Source: JASHPR01 sp963795055
GTDB lineage: Bacteria > Actinomycetota > Actinomycetes > Streptosporangiales > Streptosporangiaceae
Reading direction: 5' to 3'
NCBI GenBank assembly: GCA_963795055.1
Contig: CAWCGJ010000003.1
Location: 1-64,000, forward strand
Length of the DNA stretch: 64,000 bases
Made by a program: the position numbers and the translations under genes. Below the pieces are notes generated by a model. That model ran no database searches and was not told where the DNA came from. It saw only the letters and a program-made list of their open reading frames with translations. Numbering within the stretch: position 1 is the first letter of the stretch; every line of letters begins with the position of its first letter. Below, piece after piece: positions 33,155-40,708 of the stretch.

Positions 33155-34257
33155 TGGCCGGGACCGCCGCCGCGGCCGAGCTGATCGACCGCGCCGTCGA
33201 GGCCGGGGTCGTGCCCGGCGCGGTCCTGGCCGCGGGGCGGGGCCAGCCAGAGCCGCTGCTGCAGCACGTGGTCGGCGACGCGCAGCGCGACGCCGACGCC
33301 CGGCGCCCGATGACGACGGACACGGTCTTCGACCTTGCCTCGCTGACCAAGGTCGTCGCCACGCTGCCGGCCCTGCTGCACCTGGTCGGCCAGGGCGAGG
33401 TGGGCCTGGACGAGCCGGCGTGCCGCTACCTGCCGGCCCTCGCCGGGCCGGGCAAGGACCAGGTGACCGTGCGGCAGCTGCTCCTGCACACCTCCGGGCT
33501 GCCCGACGGACGGAAGTACTACCGGCGGCTGAGCGACCCGGCCGAGATCCGGGCCGCGGTGCTCGCCGAGCCCCTGGTGGCCCGGCCGGGCGAGGTGTTC
33601 TGCTACTCCGACGTCGGCTTCATCACGCTCGGCGAGCTCACCGTCGCGGTGGCCGGCTGCGGGCTCGACGAGTTAGTGCGGCAGGTGGTGTGCGCCCCGC
33701 TGGGCATGACCGCGACCCGGTACCTGCCCCCCGTTGAGTGGGCCGGCCGGATCGCGGCCACCGAGCCGGTCCGGGGCCGGGCCAAGGTCGGCGTGGTGCA
33801 CGACGAGAACACCGAGGCGATGGGCGGCGTGGCCGGCCACGCCGGGCTGTTCGGCACCGCTGCGGACCTGGCCCGTTACGCGTCCGCCTGGGCCGGGGAC
33901 GGCCCGCCGGCCTGGGCCGGGGACGGCCCGCCCGCCTGGGCCCGGGACGGCGCGCCCGCCGCCGGCCTGCGGGCCGAGGCGCTGCGCGGCCAGACCGACG
34001 GCCTGGCCGGGGACGGGCGCCGCGGCCTGGGCTGGAGCCTGCGCGGTGACGCCTGGGACAACATGGGCGACGGCTGGCCGGCGTCGGGCGCCGGGCACAC
34101 CGGCTTCACCGGCACCAGCCTGTCCGTCGACCCGGTCACCGGGCTGTGGGCGGTGCTGCTGACCAACGCGGTGCACTTCGGCCGCGGCTCCGTGAACTCG
34201 GTCGTCCGCCTGCGCAAGCAGGTGCACGCCGCGGTCGCCGCCGAGCTACTGGGATAA
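33154..34257 (+). CDS. Serine hydrolase, class C beta-lactamase/penicillin-binding fold
   Basis: This 367-aa protein carries the active-site motifs SLTK (Ser-x-x-Lys, near residue 65), CYSDVGF (Tyr-Ser-Asp, near 150) and HTGFTGTS (equivalent to KTG). No signal peptide is visible, so it probably acts in the cytosol. It is coupled to nagZ (TGATG), in a block that recycles cell-wall sugars, so an esterase or amidase acting on muropeptides is plausible; that is inference. A 24-bp repeat inserts about 24 residues (WAGDGPPA units) mid-protein. The GTG at 33151 is an alternative start. Confidence 0.82.
   Translation: MAGTAAAAELIDRAVEAGVVPGAVLAAGRGQPEPLLQHVVGDAQRDADARRPMTTDTVFDLASLTKVVATLPALLHLVGQGEVGLDEPACRYLPALAGPGKDQVTVRQLLLHTSGLPDGRKYYRRLSDPAEIRAAVLAEPLVARPGEVFCYSDVGFITLGELTVAVAGCGLDELVRQVVCAPLGMTATRYLPPVEWAGRIAATEPVRGRAKVGVVHDENTEAMGGVAGHAGLFGTAADLARYASAWAGDGPPAWAGDGPPAWARDGAPAAGLRAEALRGQTDGLAGDGRRGLGWSLRGDAWDNMGDGWPASGAGHTGFTGTSLSVDPVTGLWAVLLTNAVHFGRGSVNSVVRLRKQVHAAVAAELLG
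33886..33957 (+). repeat. Three 24-bp tandem repeats within the serine hydrolase gene
   Basis: Units start at 33886, 33910 and 33934; the first two are almost identical and the third has four changes. They encode an AWAGDGPP-type octapeptide repeated in frame, probably a surface loop. Confidence 0.8.
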
Positions 34258-34302
34258 CCGCAGGGCGGGGTAGCCGGCGTAGCCCGCCGCGTCCCCGCGG
34301 GA

Positions 34303-35283
34303 TCAGTTCACCGCGACCACCATCTTGCCGGCAGCCAGGCCCTCCTCCATGGCCCGGTGCGCCTCGACGATCTCGCCGAAGCCGAACACCCGGACCGGCT
34401 TGGCCTGGTAGCGACCCACCTCGGCCTTGGCGATCATTTCCGTCAGCGGGATCTCGGCCAGCGGGAAGCTCTCGGTGCCGAGCACGAACGCGCTGCCGTA
34501 GAAGCTGAACTGGACGCCGGTGGGCAGGTCGGCGATTGGGTTGAAATCGGTCACCGGCTCCAGGCCGCCCAGGAAGCCGAGCTGGCACACCCGGCCGCGG
34601 GTCCGCACGATCTGCACCGAGTCACGCAGCACGCTGTTGCCGACCAGATCGAGGACGCCGTCGACCTGGTCGCCGCGCGCCCCCACCTGGCGGGCCAGTT
34701 GCCCGTCGTCGATCAGCACGTCCGCGGCGCCGATGCCGCGCAGCAGGTCGGCCCGGTCCGGCCGGCGGGTGGTCGCGATCACCGTGGCGCCGCACTCGGC
34801 GGCGACGTTGACCGCGGCCTGGCCCAGCGAGGACGTGGCCCCGCGGACCAGCACCGTCTGGCCGGGCCGCAGGCCCAGGTTCTGGTGCAGCCCGGCCCAG
34901 GCCGTCGCGTAGACCTCGGGCAGGGCCACCAGGTCGGTCCAGGACAGGGACGTGGCGACCGGCACCACGTTGCTGGCCGGCACGGTGACCAGCTCGGCGT
35001 AGCTGCCGTTGCGGGTCCGGCCCATGCCGCCCAGGATGGCGACCACGGCGGTCCCGGCGGCCAGCCGCCCGCTGGGGTCCGCTTCCACCGTGCCTGCGCA
35101 CTCGATGCCGGTGACCGGGGCGACGTTCCCGAAGTTGCCGCTGCGCATGTAGGCCTCGGCGTGGTTCAGCCCGAACGCCCGGACCCGGATCAGTACCTCG
35201 CCCGCGGCGGGCACGGGATCGGGCAGCTCGGTGACGGCCAGGACCTCGGGCCCGCCGGGCTCGGTGATGACGATGGCTTTCAT
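34303..35283 (-). CDS. Zinc-independent alcohol dehydrogenase/quinone oxidoreductase family protein
   Basis: This 326-aa MDR-superfamily enzyme has the GroES-like start MKAIVITEPGGPEVL, FGLNHAEAYMRSG, GIECAGTV, the NADPH-binding stretch VLVRGATSSLGQAAVNVA, then GVLDLVGNSVLRDS and VRVFGFGEIVEAHRAMEEG. The zinc-ligand cysteines are absent, as in quinone reductases (QOR/ZtaB-like). A TetR-type gene lies just upstream on the same strand, and the same palindrome precedes both. The enzyme is thus probably derepressed by an electrophile or quinone (inference). Confidence 0.85.
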   Translation of the reverse strand: MKAIVITEPGGPEVLAVTELPDPVPAAGEVLIRVRAFGLNHAEAYMRSGNFGNVAPVTGIECAGTVEADPSGRLAAGTAVVAILGGMGRTRNGSYAELVTVPASNVVPVATSLSWTDLVALPEVYATAWAGLHQNLGLRPGQTVLVRGATSSLGQAAVNVAAECGATVIATTRRPDRADLLRGIGAADVLIDDGQLARQVGARGDQVDGVLDLVGNSVLRDSVQIVRTRGRVCQLGFLGGLEPVTDFNPIADLPTGVQFSFYGSAFVLGTESFPLAEIPLTEMIAKAEVGRYQAKPVRVFGFGEIVEAHRAMEEGLAAGKMVVAVN

Positions 35284-35297
35284 GACGGATCCTTTCT

Positions 35298-35311
35298 TGA
35301 GCGATCGTTCA
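35298..35311. promoter_or_regulatory. TetR-type operator upstream of the oxidoreductase
   Basis: TGAGCGATCGTTCA is an imperfect palindrome (TGA-CGATCG-TCA core) 15 bp before the start codon of the oxidoreductase. The core GCGATCGTTC is nearly the same as the perfect copy at 36050-36061. Confidence 0.65.
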
Positions 35312-35374
35312 TTTATTGGGCCGAAAGTAAGGCCGCCGGGCGGGGCCGGGGCGGCCGATCGAGCGGGCCTCGAG

Positions 35375-35452
35375 CTGAGGCGGAGAGAGCGAGCCTCTGG
35401 CTGAGACGAGGAGAGCGGGCCTCTGGCTGAGGCGGGGAGAGCGGGCCCCTAG
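35375..35452. repeat. 26-bp tandem repeats between tetR and the oxidoreductase
   Basis: Three units start at 35375, 35401 and 35427 (pattern CTGAGGCGGAGAGAGCGRGC plus CTCTGG), with a partial fourth. The last unit overlaps the tetR stop codon (35449-35451). The array fills the gap between the two genes. Confidence 0.8.
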
Positions 35453-36033
35453 CCGAGGCCGGTGAACGCGGAGTCGACGATGGTCCGCAGCACCTCCTCG
35501 TCCGGGTTGGCCTTGCCCACGACCATCAGGCCCATGCCGCTGGCCACCAGGCCCTTGGCGCGGGCGACCGGGTCGACCGAGGGCGGGATCTCGCCGCGCC
35601 GGATGGCGGTGCGCAGCGCGGCGGTGAAGCAGTGCTCGAGCCGGGCCATGTGCCCCCGGACGACCGCGGCGACCTCGGGGTCCACGGCGGCATTCTCGAC
35701 GGCGCTGTTGACCAGCAGGCAGCCCTGCCGTCCCTCCGGGCTGAGCAGGTCGCACACCAGCCCGTCGAAGTAGGCGCGGATCTGTTCGACCGAGGCCCCC
35801 GGGCCCTCCAGGTCGCCGAGCTTTTGCGGGACCACCAGCTTGGAGTAGCGGTCCAGGGATCCCATCAGCAGGGCGTGCTTGCCGCCCGGGAACGCCGAGT
35901 ACAGGCTGCCGGGCTTCACCCCGGTGGCCCGGACCAGGTCGTCAACCGAGGTGGCCCGGTACCCGCGCTCCCAGAACTGGCGCATGGCGGAGTCCAGGAC
36001 CTCCTCGGGCTCGAACTCTCGCGGGCGCGGCAT
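35449..36033 (-). CDS. TetR/AcrR-family repressor
   Basis: This 194-aa repressor has an N-terminal HTH (PREFEPEEVLDSAMRQFWERGYRATSVDDLVRATGVKPGSLY-SAFPGGK), typical of the TetR subgroup with the SLY-x-x-F signature. The C-terminal ligand domain includes RQGCLLVNSAVENAAVDPEVAAVV. The ATG at 36033 is preceded by a perfect 12-bp palindrome within 30 bp. The enzyme at 34303 follows on the same strand with its own copy of the site. This is a simple repressor-target arrangement with autoregulation. Confidence 0.88.
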   Translation of the reverse strand: MPRPREFEPEEVLDSAMRQFWERGYRATSVDDLVRATGVKPGSLYSAFPGGKHALLMGSLDRYSKLVVPQKLGDLEGPGASVEQIRAYFDGLVCDLLSPEGRQGCLLVNSAVENAAVDPEVAAVVRGHMARLEHCFTAALRTAIRRGEIPPSVDPVARAKGLVASGMGLMVVGKANPDEEVLRTIVDSAFTGLG

Positions 36034-36049
36034 GGGCACGACAATACAC

Positions 36050-36061
36050 GAACGATCGTTC
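36050..36061. promoter_or_regulatory. TetR-type operator upstream of the repressor gene
   Basis: GAACGATCGTTC is a perfect 12-bp palindrome starting 17 bp before the tetR ATG. It matches the site at 35298-35311, which makes TetR autoregulation likely. Confidence 0.7.
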
Positions 36062-36155
36062 AAGAACAACGTCAGGGCCCAGGCGGGTGCTTCTTGGCGC
36101 TGGCCGGGCGTGGCTGGGGCAGGCCGGCAGCCAGTGCGGGCGGGCCCGCGATCAG

Positions 36156-36632
36156 CTAGAGCAGGCGGCCCATCACGATCGTGTCCCACAGCTCGCCGCT
36201 GGCCCGCCGGTACTGTTTGACCCGCCGCCCCTCCTCGGTGAAGCCGCACTTGCGGTACAGCGCGATCGCGGCGGTGTTGTGCGGGAACACCTCGAGGCAG
36301 AGCTTGTGCAAACCCTGGCCGCGCGCCCGGTCGACCGCCGCCTGCACCAGTGCCGACCCCACCCCGCGGCCGCGCCAATCGCGGTCGACGAACATCCCGA
36401 ACTCGCCGAAACCGTGGCGGCTCGCCTCGACGTGGATCATCCCGACGATCCGGTCTCTGGCCACCGCCACGATCGCCCCGTCCGCGCCGAGCGCGAACGC
36501 GGCGGCGCGCTCCTCGACGTCGACCGGCGGCTCGGTCGCGATCCCGTCGCGTTCCTGAGCCACCGCGGCGAAGACCTCCGCCATCGCTCGCGCATCGCCG
36601 GCCCGCGCCGGCCTCACCACGAACTCCGCCAT
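36156..36632 (-). CDS. GNAT-family N-acetyltransferase
   Basis: This 158-aa acetyltransferase has VVRPARAGDARAMAEVFAAVA at the start, GMIHVEASRHGFGEFGMFVDRDWRGRGVGSALVQAA with the acetyl-CoA-binding R-G-x-G-x-G/A loop, and LCLEVFPHNTAAIALYRKCGFTEEGRRVKQYRR, the classic GNAT C-terminal signature. The tail resembles RimI/PhnO-like and amino-acid acetyltransferases, but the acceptor is unknown. It stands alone after tetR. Confidence 0.85.
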   Translation of the reverse strand: MAEFVVRPARAGDARAMAEVFAAVAQERDGIATEPPVDVEERAAAFALGADGAIVAVARDRIVGMIHVEASRHGFGEFGMFVDRDWRGRGVGSALVQAAVDRARGQGLHKLCLEVFPHNTAAIALYRKCGFTEEGRRVKQYRRASGELWDTIVMGRLL

Positions 36633-36708
36633 CGGCCTATGCTCGCACTCCTCAGCCAGGCCGCCCGCCCGGCCGCTGGGCGTACCGGGAGGCCCAGGGC
36701 CTCGGTGA

Positions 36709-37194
36709 TCAGAGCTTCCCGCGGTTCTTGGCGGCGAGGATGATCTGGGTCACCAGGTAGCTGCTGACTCCGAGCTTCTCGGCTATCTCCGCGGGCCGCA
36801 GCCCCTGCTCGTTATAGAGCAGCGCGAGCCTCTCCTGCTTTGCGGTCCACGGGACAGGCTTCGGACGCCGGGCGGGCTGGGGCTTGCGGGCCGGGCGGGT
36901 CGAGCCCGCGGGCTTTCCAGCGGGCATGGCCCCGGATGCCGGCCGCGGCGCCGGAGGCGCCGGAGCGGACGTGCCGAATGATCCTCGCCGTTGGTCACGG
37001 AGCTTGCCGCTGGCCAGGTCCTCGCGGGTCCGGTCGTCGAGGATCATGAGTTCGTCGGCCGCCTTGTTCATGCCGACCGCCACCATGGTCAGGCCCTTGG
37101 CGTTCTTCTCCTGGCACTCGGGGGCCATGCAGTAGTTGTACTTCTGCGCTCGTTCGGGATGAAGCTCGGTCCCGCACGTGATGCACTGCGCCAT
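36709..37194 (-). CDS. Zinc-ribbon plus helix-turn-helix protein of unknown function
   Basis: This 161-aa protein starts with a zinc-ribbon-like CITCGTELHPERAQKYNYC followed by CQE, that is, four cysteines in a C-x2-C...C-x4-C layout. A conserved helical part (KNAKGLTMVAVGMNKAADELMILDDRTREDLASGKL) comes next, then a Pro/Ala/Lys-rich linker. A C-terminal sigma-region-4-like helix-turn-helix (TAKQERLALLYNEQGLRPAEIAEKLGVSSYLVTQIILAAKNRGKL) ends it. I do not recognise a named family. An inverted repeat lies across its start region, so autoregulation is possible. Confidence 0.7.
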   Translation of the reverse strand: MAQCITCGTELHPERAQKYNYCMAPECQEKNAKGLTMVAVGMNKAADELMILDDRTREDLASGKLRDQRRGSFGTSAPAPPAPRPASGAMPAGKPAGSTRPARKPQPARRPKPVPWTAKQERLALLYNEQGLRPAEIAEKLGVSSYLVTQIILAAKNRGKL

Positions 37195-37195
37195 T

Positions 37196-37244
37196 ATGTT
37201 CTATTTTCCTTCAGGGCAACGACAAACAGCCTCTAATAGAACAT
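37196..37244. promoter_or_regulatory. Inverted repeat at the start of the zinc-ribbon/HTH gene
   Basis: ATGTTCTATT (37196-37205) and AATAGAACAT (37235-37244) are perfect inverted copies 29 bp apart, beginning 2 bp upstream of the start codon at 37194. The AT-rich arms stand out in a region of about 65% GC and probably form an operator or promoter element. Confidence 0.6.
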
Positions 37245-37336
37245 CGGCGGGCTGCGCGCTGTTCCCTCGGCGCGGGCCGGACGCCATGGCTGCGCCGGAA
37301 GGCGGGGCGGTTCCCTGACCGGGCGCCGGCCGGTGA

Positions 37337-37852
37337 TCAGGGTGCCGATGTCGTGATGTCCGCGCTCACCGGCACGGGATGGACCAGGGTCTGGTAGACG
37401 ACGCAGTAGCGTTCGGTCAGCCGGAGCAGGGTCGCGATCTGCTCCTCGCTGGCCTCGGTGTCGAGCTCGAAGCCCAGCCGGATGGACGTGAACCCGACCG
37501 GAGCGTCCTTGGCCACGGCCAGCGTGCCCCGGAAGTCCAGGTCGCCCTCGGCGTGTACGGTCCCGCCGGCGACCGGTATCTCCAGCGAGGTGGCCACGGC
37601 CCGCAGCGTGACGCCCGCGCAGGCGACCAGGGCCTGCAGCAGCATGTCCCCGGAGCAGGCCAGCGACCCGTCGCCGCCGGTAGCCGGGTGCAGACCCGCC
37701 TTGGCCAGGGCCTGGCCGGTGGCCACCGAGCAGCTGATTTCCTCGGCTCCGAGTTCGCCGCGCGCGCGGAGCGTCACCACCGCTTCGCGCGGGTCCTCGC
37801 GGTAGGCATCCTTCAGCGGCTGCTGCACGGCGCGCAGCCCGGTGCTGTCCAC
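37337..37852 (-). CDS. OsmC/Ohr-family protein
   Basis: This 171-aa protein has the OsmC fold. The first half contains VTLRARGELGAEEISCSVATG and HPATGGDGSLACSGDMLLQALVACAGVTLRAVA, with cysteines in the positions of the redox pair. The second half has AEGDLDFRGTLAVAKDAPVGFTSIRLGFELD and LLRLTERYCVVYQTL. Family members reduce organic hydroperoxides or have other thiol roles; whether both cysteines fit the peroxidase pattern needs an alignment. I chose the GTG at 37852 because AGGGGA precedes it; the longer open frame has no similarity. Confidence 0.8.
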   Translation of the reverse strand: MDSTGLRAVQQPLKDAYREDPREAVVTLRARGELGAEEISCSVATGQALAKAGLHPATGGDGSLACSGDMLLQALVACAGVTLRAVATSLEIPVAGGTVHAEGDLDFRGTLAVAKDAPVGFTSIRLGFELDTEASEEQIATLLRLTERYCVVYQTLVHPVPVSADITTSAP

Positions 37853-38179
37853 GGCCGTCCCCTTATCTGTCGTGGTGGCGGGCTTGCCAGGATCCAGGCT
37901 GGCACCGGCCGGGTGCGGGTGTCCAATCGCGCCTGACCCGCTGACCCTTCCCGAGGCCGGGCGGGGCGTCGCCGTTGCCGGCGGCGAAGGCTGCCACCAA
38001 CGCTGGGCCAAGGCGGTAGCCGACGCTGTCGATACCCGGTATTACCGGCATGTTACCCATTAACTACGTATACGAGTGTACGGTGATATTCCGCCGCCAG
38101 CCGACGCGGTGACCGCAGCGCCGACACTCGCTAAGGCCGGCCCGGCCAGGCCGCGATGGCGCCCAGAAGATCAGGGGGA

Positions 38180-38743
38180 GCTCATGAACCTGGATCACAG
38201 CGGCCAGCGTGATCAAGTCCGAGCTCACCGCGTTCGGCATCCCGACGTCGGTCAAGCAGGCGACCGACTACGCGACCTACCTCGCCGATATCTACCAGGG
38301 CTACGCGGGCGGGTTCTGGCTGACCTTGATCAGGCCCAGTGCCTACTCCATGTTCAACCGGATTTACGGTACTTACGAGGGATACATCCCGGATGGTGCT
38401 ATGCTCAGGCACTACCCGACCGGGAATCCGACCGCCGACAACTTCCTGAACGCGCCGGCCACGGTGCACGTGCCCGGGCTCGGCGCGGTGAACCCGGGCC
38501 GGCTCACCTGCCAGCTCGCGTCGGTCAACCTGAACAGCCCAGCAGGCGTGAGGCGAGAATACAATCAAGGCTAAGCTCATCGCCGCCGCCGACTACTCGG
38601 TGCCCGTGATCCAGTTGTGGGACTACGTCAACGTCCAGTTCGTCGGCAACAAGCGGTTCGGCGACTGGCCCACCGGCAACGACGCGCAGCTCAACCTGTC
38701 GCCCGGGGTGTGGATGACCAACGGGTACGTGCACCCCAGGTAG
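38180..38743 (+). pseudogene. C-terminal remnant of a family 5 solute-binding protein, frameshifted
   Basis: Stitched frames read WITAASVIKSELTAFGIPTSV, YLADIYQGYAGGFWLTLIRPS, RIYGTYEGYIPDGAML, then after a shift near 38562 IKAKLIAAADYSVPVIQLWDYVNVQFVGN and LSPGVWMTNGYVHPR with a TAG at 38741. This is the C-terminal third of a peptide/nickel-type ABC substrate-binding protein. The first about 400 residues and the signal peptide are gone. A strong terminator hairpin follows. Confidence 0.65.
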
Positions 38744-38755
38744 CGGGCCCCAGAC

Positions 38756-38802
38756 GCCGGCGGCAGCGGTAGGCCTCCCCCCCGCCCGCTGCTGCCGCCG
38801 GC
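38756..38802. terminator. Bidirectional terminator hairpin
   Basis: GCCGGCGGCAGC (38756-38767) pairs perfectly with GCTGCCGCCGGC (38791-38802). It lies between the solute-binding-protein remnant (plus) and the convergent ankyrin gene (minus) and could serve both. Confidence 0.7.
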
Positions 38803-38822
38803 CCCGCATTCCGGTTTGCCGA

Positions 38823-40367
38823 CTACTGAGCCAGGGCCCCGTCGGGCCCGACGCCGTGCTCCCACAGAAGTAGGGCGACGTCCGCGCTGGGGAGCTTGGG
38901 GTCATCGGGAGACAGCGAGATACCGCGGGTGGAGGCGCCGGCCTCGAGCAGGGCACGAACGGTGGCGGGCCAATCCGGGCGGGGGTTGCTCCTTGACCGC
39001 TCACCGCTGCCGACGGTGGCCCAGTCCAGCGGGGTACTGTCCCAGGTCAGGTCGCGCGCCTCGATGTCGGCGCCACGGTCGACCAGCAGCGTGACCACGT
39101 TGGCGCTGCCGGAATACGCGGCGGCGTGCAGGGCCGTGCCGCCGTCCTCGCGGCGCGCGTCGACGGGGAAGCCGAGGTCCAGCATCAGACCGACGGCGGT
39201 AGTGCGGCCAGCCTCGGCGGCCTGTGCGATCGCCGCGGCCTGCTGGGCCTCGGTGAGACGGTCAGCCAGCCCGGGGTGGCGCGTGATCAGGCGCTGCACG
39301 TCAGCTTGGTCGGTGCGCAGGCAGGCGGACAGCAGCAGGTCCACGTCGGTCGCGTCGTCGGCGGCGCCGTATCGCCGCAGCAGCGCGGCCAGGTCGGTCT
39401 GGCCCCGGTCGGTGGCCAGCCGGTACGGCGAGCGCCCGTCCGGGCCGGGGGCACCGGGCTCGGCTCCGTGCGCCAGCAACTCCTCCACCAGCTCGGCGGC
39501 GCAGCCGAAACCGATGGCCTCGTAGACCACGGGACCACCGTCGTCACCGACGTAACGGCGGGGATCGGTCCCCGCCGCCAGCAACAGCCGTACGCCCTCG
39601 GTGTCGTTTGCGCTGATCGGCGCGGCGAGCGCCGTCCGAGCGACCTCGGGCACGTTCGCGACGTGGTCGAGCAGCAACCGCAGGCACTGGTGGTTGTCGT
39701 CGCCGAACCCGGCCAGGTACAGGTCGTGGTCGTCAGGTACCGCGCCGTGCTCCAGCAGCAGCCGTGCGATCGCCGGGTTGGCCGCGCCGGCCACGGCGCA
39801 GCGCAGCGGCGTCCAGCTGCCGGGTCCGCCGGTCCTCGCGCGGCAGTCGGCGCCGGCCTCGAGCAGCAGTCGCGCCACGGTGAGCAGCCCGTCCGCCCGG
39901 GCCGGGTCGAGGCGATGCCACCGTGAGGCGCAGACCGCGTGCAGCGCAGTCCAGCCCCGGTCATCGGGCCGGGTGACCAGGTCCGGGTGCCGCTCGATCT
40001 CGCGGCGCACCCGGCTTGAGTCGCCGAGGATCACCGCCGTGGCGAAGCTATAGCCGGCGATCGCCGGGTTGGCGGCCAGCATCCGGGCCGCCCGGCCGGT
40101 CCCGTCCCGGATGCTGGCCTCGCAGAAAGCCTCCACCTGCTGGGCCAGGTCCATCGTGCGCGCCTGCACCTCGGCCGCGAGCCTGGCCCAGCTCGCGAAC
40201 CCGTACTCGCGGGCCACGGCCAGTTGTGCAGCGGCCAGGGTTAGCCGGCCGGACACGGCCCCGATGCGGGCCGTTGCCGCATCGTCGCCCGCCCGCGCGG
40301 CTCGCAGCAGGTCTCTGGCCTGGCGGCGCAGGTGGTCGAGGTTGGGCCGGGGCGGAAGGGTCGCCAT
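38823..40367 (-). CDS. Ankyrin-repeat protein
   Basis: This 514-aa protein starts with an actinobacterial N-terminal domain (PPRPNLDHLRRQARDLLRAARAGD, AREYGFASWARLAAEV). At least eight ankyrin-type repeats follow, for example GWTALHAVCAS, SWTPLRCAVAGAANPAIARLLLEHGA, GRSPYRLATDRGQTDLAALLRRYGA, GGTALHAAAYSGSANVVTLLVDRGADIEARD and VALLLWEHGV. There is no signal peptide. Such proteins mediate protein contacts; no partner is evident here. Confidence 0.8.
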   Translation of the reverse strand: MATLPPRPNLDHLRRQARDLLRAARAGDDAATARIGAVSGRLTLAAAQLAVAREYGFASWARLAAEVQARTMDLAQQVEAFCEASIRDGTGRAARMLAANPAIAGYSFATAVILGDSSRVRREIERHPDLVTRPDDRGWTALHAVCASRWHRLDPARADGLLTVARLLLEAGADCRARTGGPGSWTPLRCAVAGAANPAIARLLLEHGAVPDDHDLYLAGFGDDNHQCLRLLLDHVANVPEVARTALAAPISANDTEGVRLLLAAGTDPRRYVGDDGGPVVYEAIGFGCAAELVEELLAHGAEPGAPGPDGRSPYRLATDRGQTDLAALLRRYGAADDATDVDLLLSACLRTDQADVQRLITRHPGLADRLTEAQQAAAIAQAAEAGRTTAVGLMLDLGFPVDARREDGGTALHAAAYSGSANVVTLLVDRGADIEARDLTWDSTPLDWATVGSGERSRSNPRPDWPATVRALLEAGASTRGISLSPDDPKLPSADVALLLWEHGVGPDGALAQ

Positions 40368-40708
40368 GACGTCTCCTTTACCGGGCCTGCGGTCCGCGTC
40401 ACAGGCCGGTCAGGAGAACGCCAGAGCTACTGCCTGCTGTCGAGGTGGACTACGTCCTGCCCGCGGACCCGGAGGCGCCCTCGCGTGCCTGCGCCCACGA
40501 TAGCCGCCCGGCGTGAGTAGCAGCGGTGGTGGCGGGCGATGACCCGGCATGAGGGCGGCGGCCGTGGCCCGAGAGCGCCCGTTACGGCATGGTTACGCCC
40601 GCGCCTGAGATCTTCCTCCGGTCCCGAGTTGAGTAGTAGCGTCCGCACTGCAGGAAGGTCCGGCGTGGTGGCTAGAGCAGCAGGATCCGAAGCGAAAGGT
40701 CGGGCGTG
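40368..40708. other. Non-coding gap before the permease gene
   Basis: About 340 bp between divergent genes. A short open stretch (VEVDYVLPADPEAPSRACAHD) near 40440-40505 may be a gene scrap. I see no RNA motif. The promoters of the ankyrin and permease genes must lie here. Confidence 0.35.

Noticed and set aside
35375..35452. Possible CRISPR-like array
   Set aside because: The 26-bp units are contiguous tandem repeats with no spacers, and no cas gene is present.
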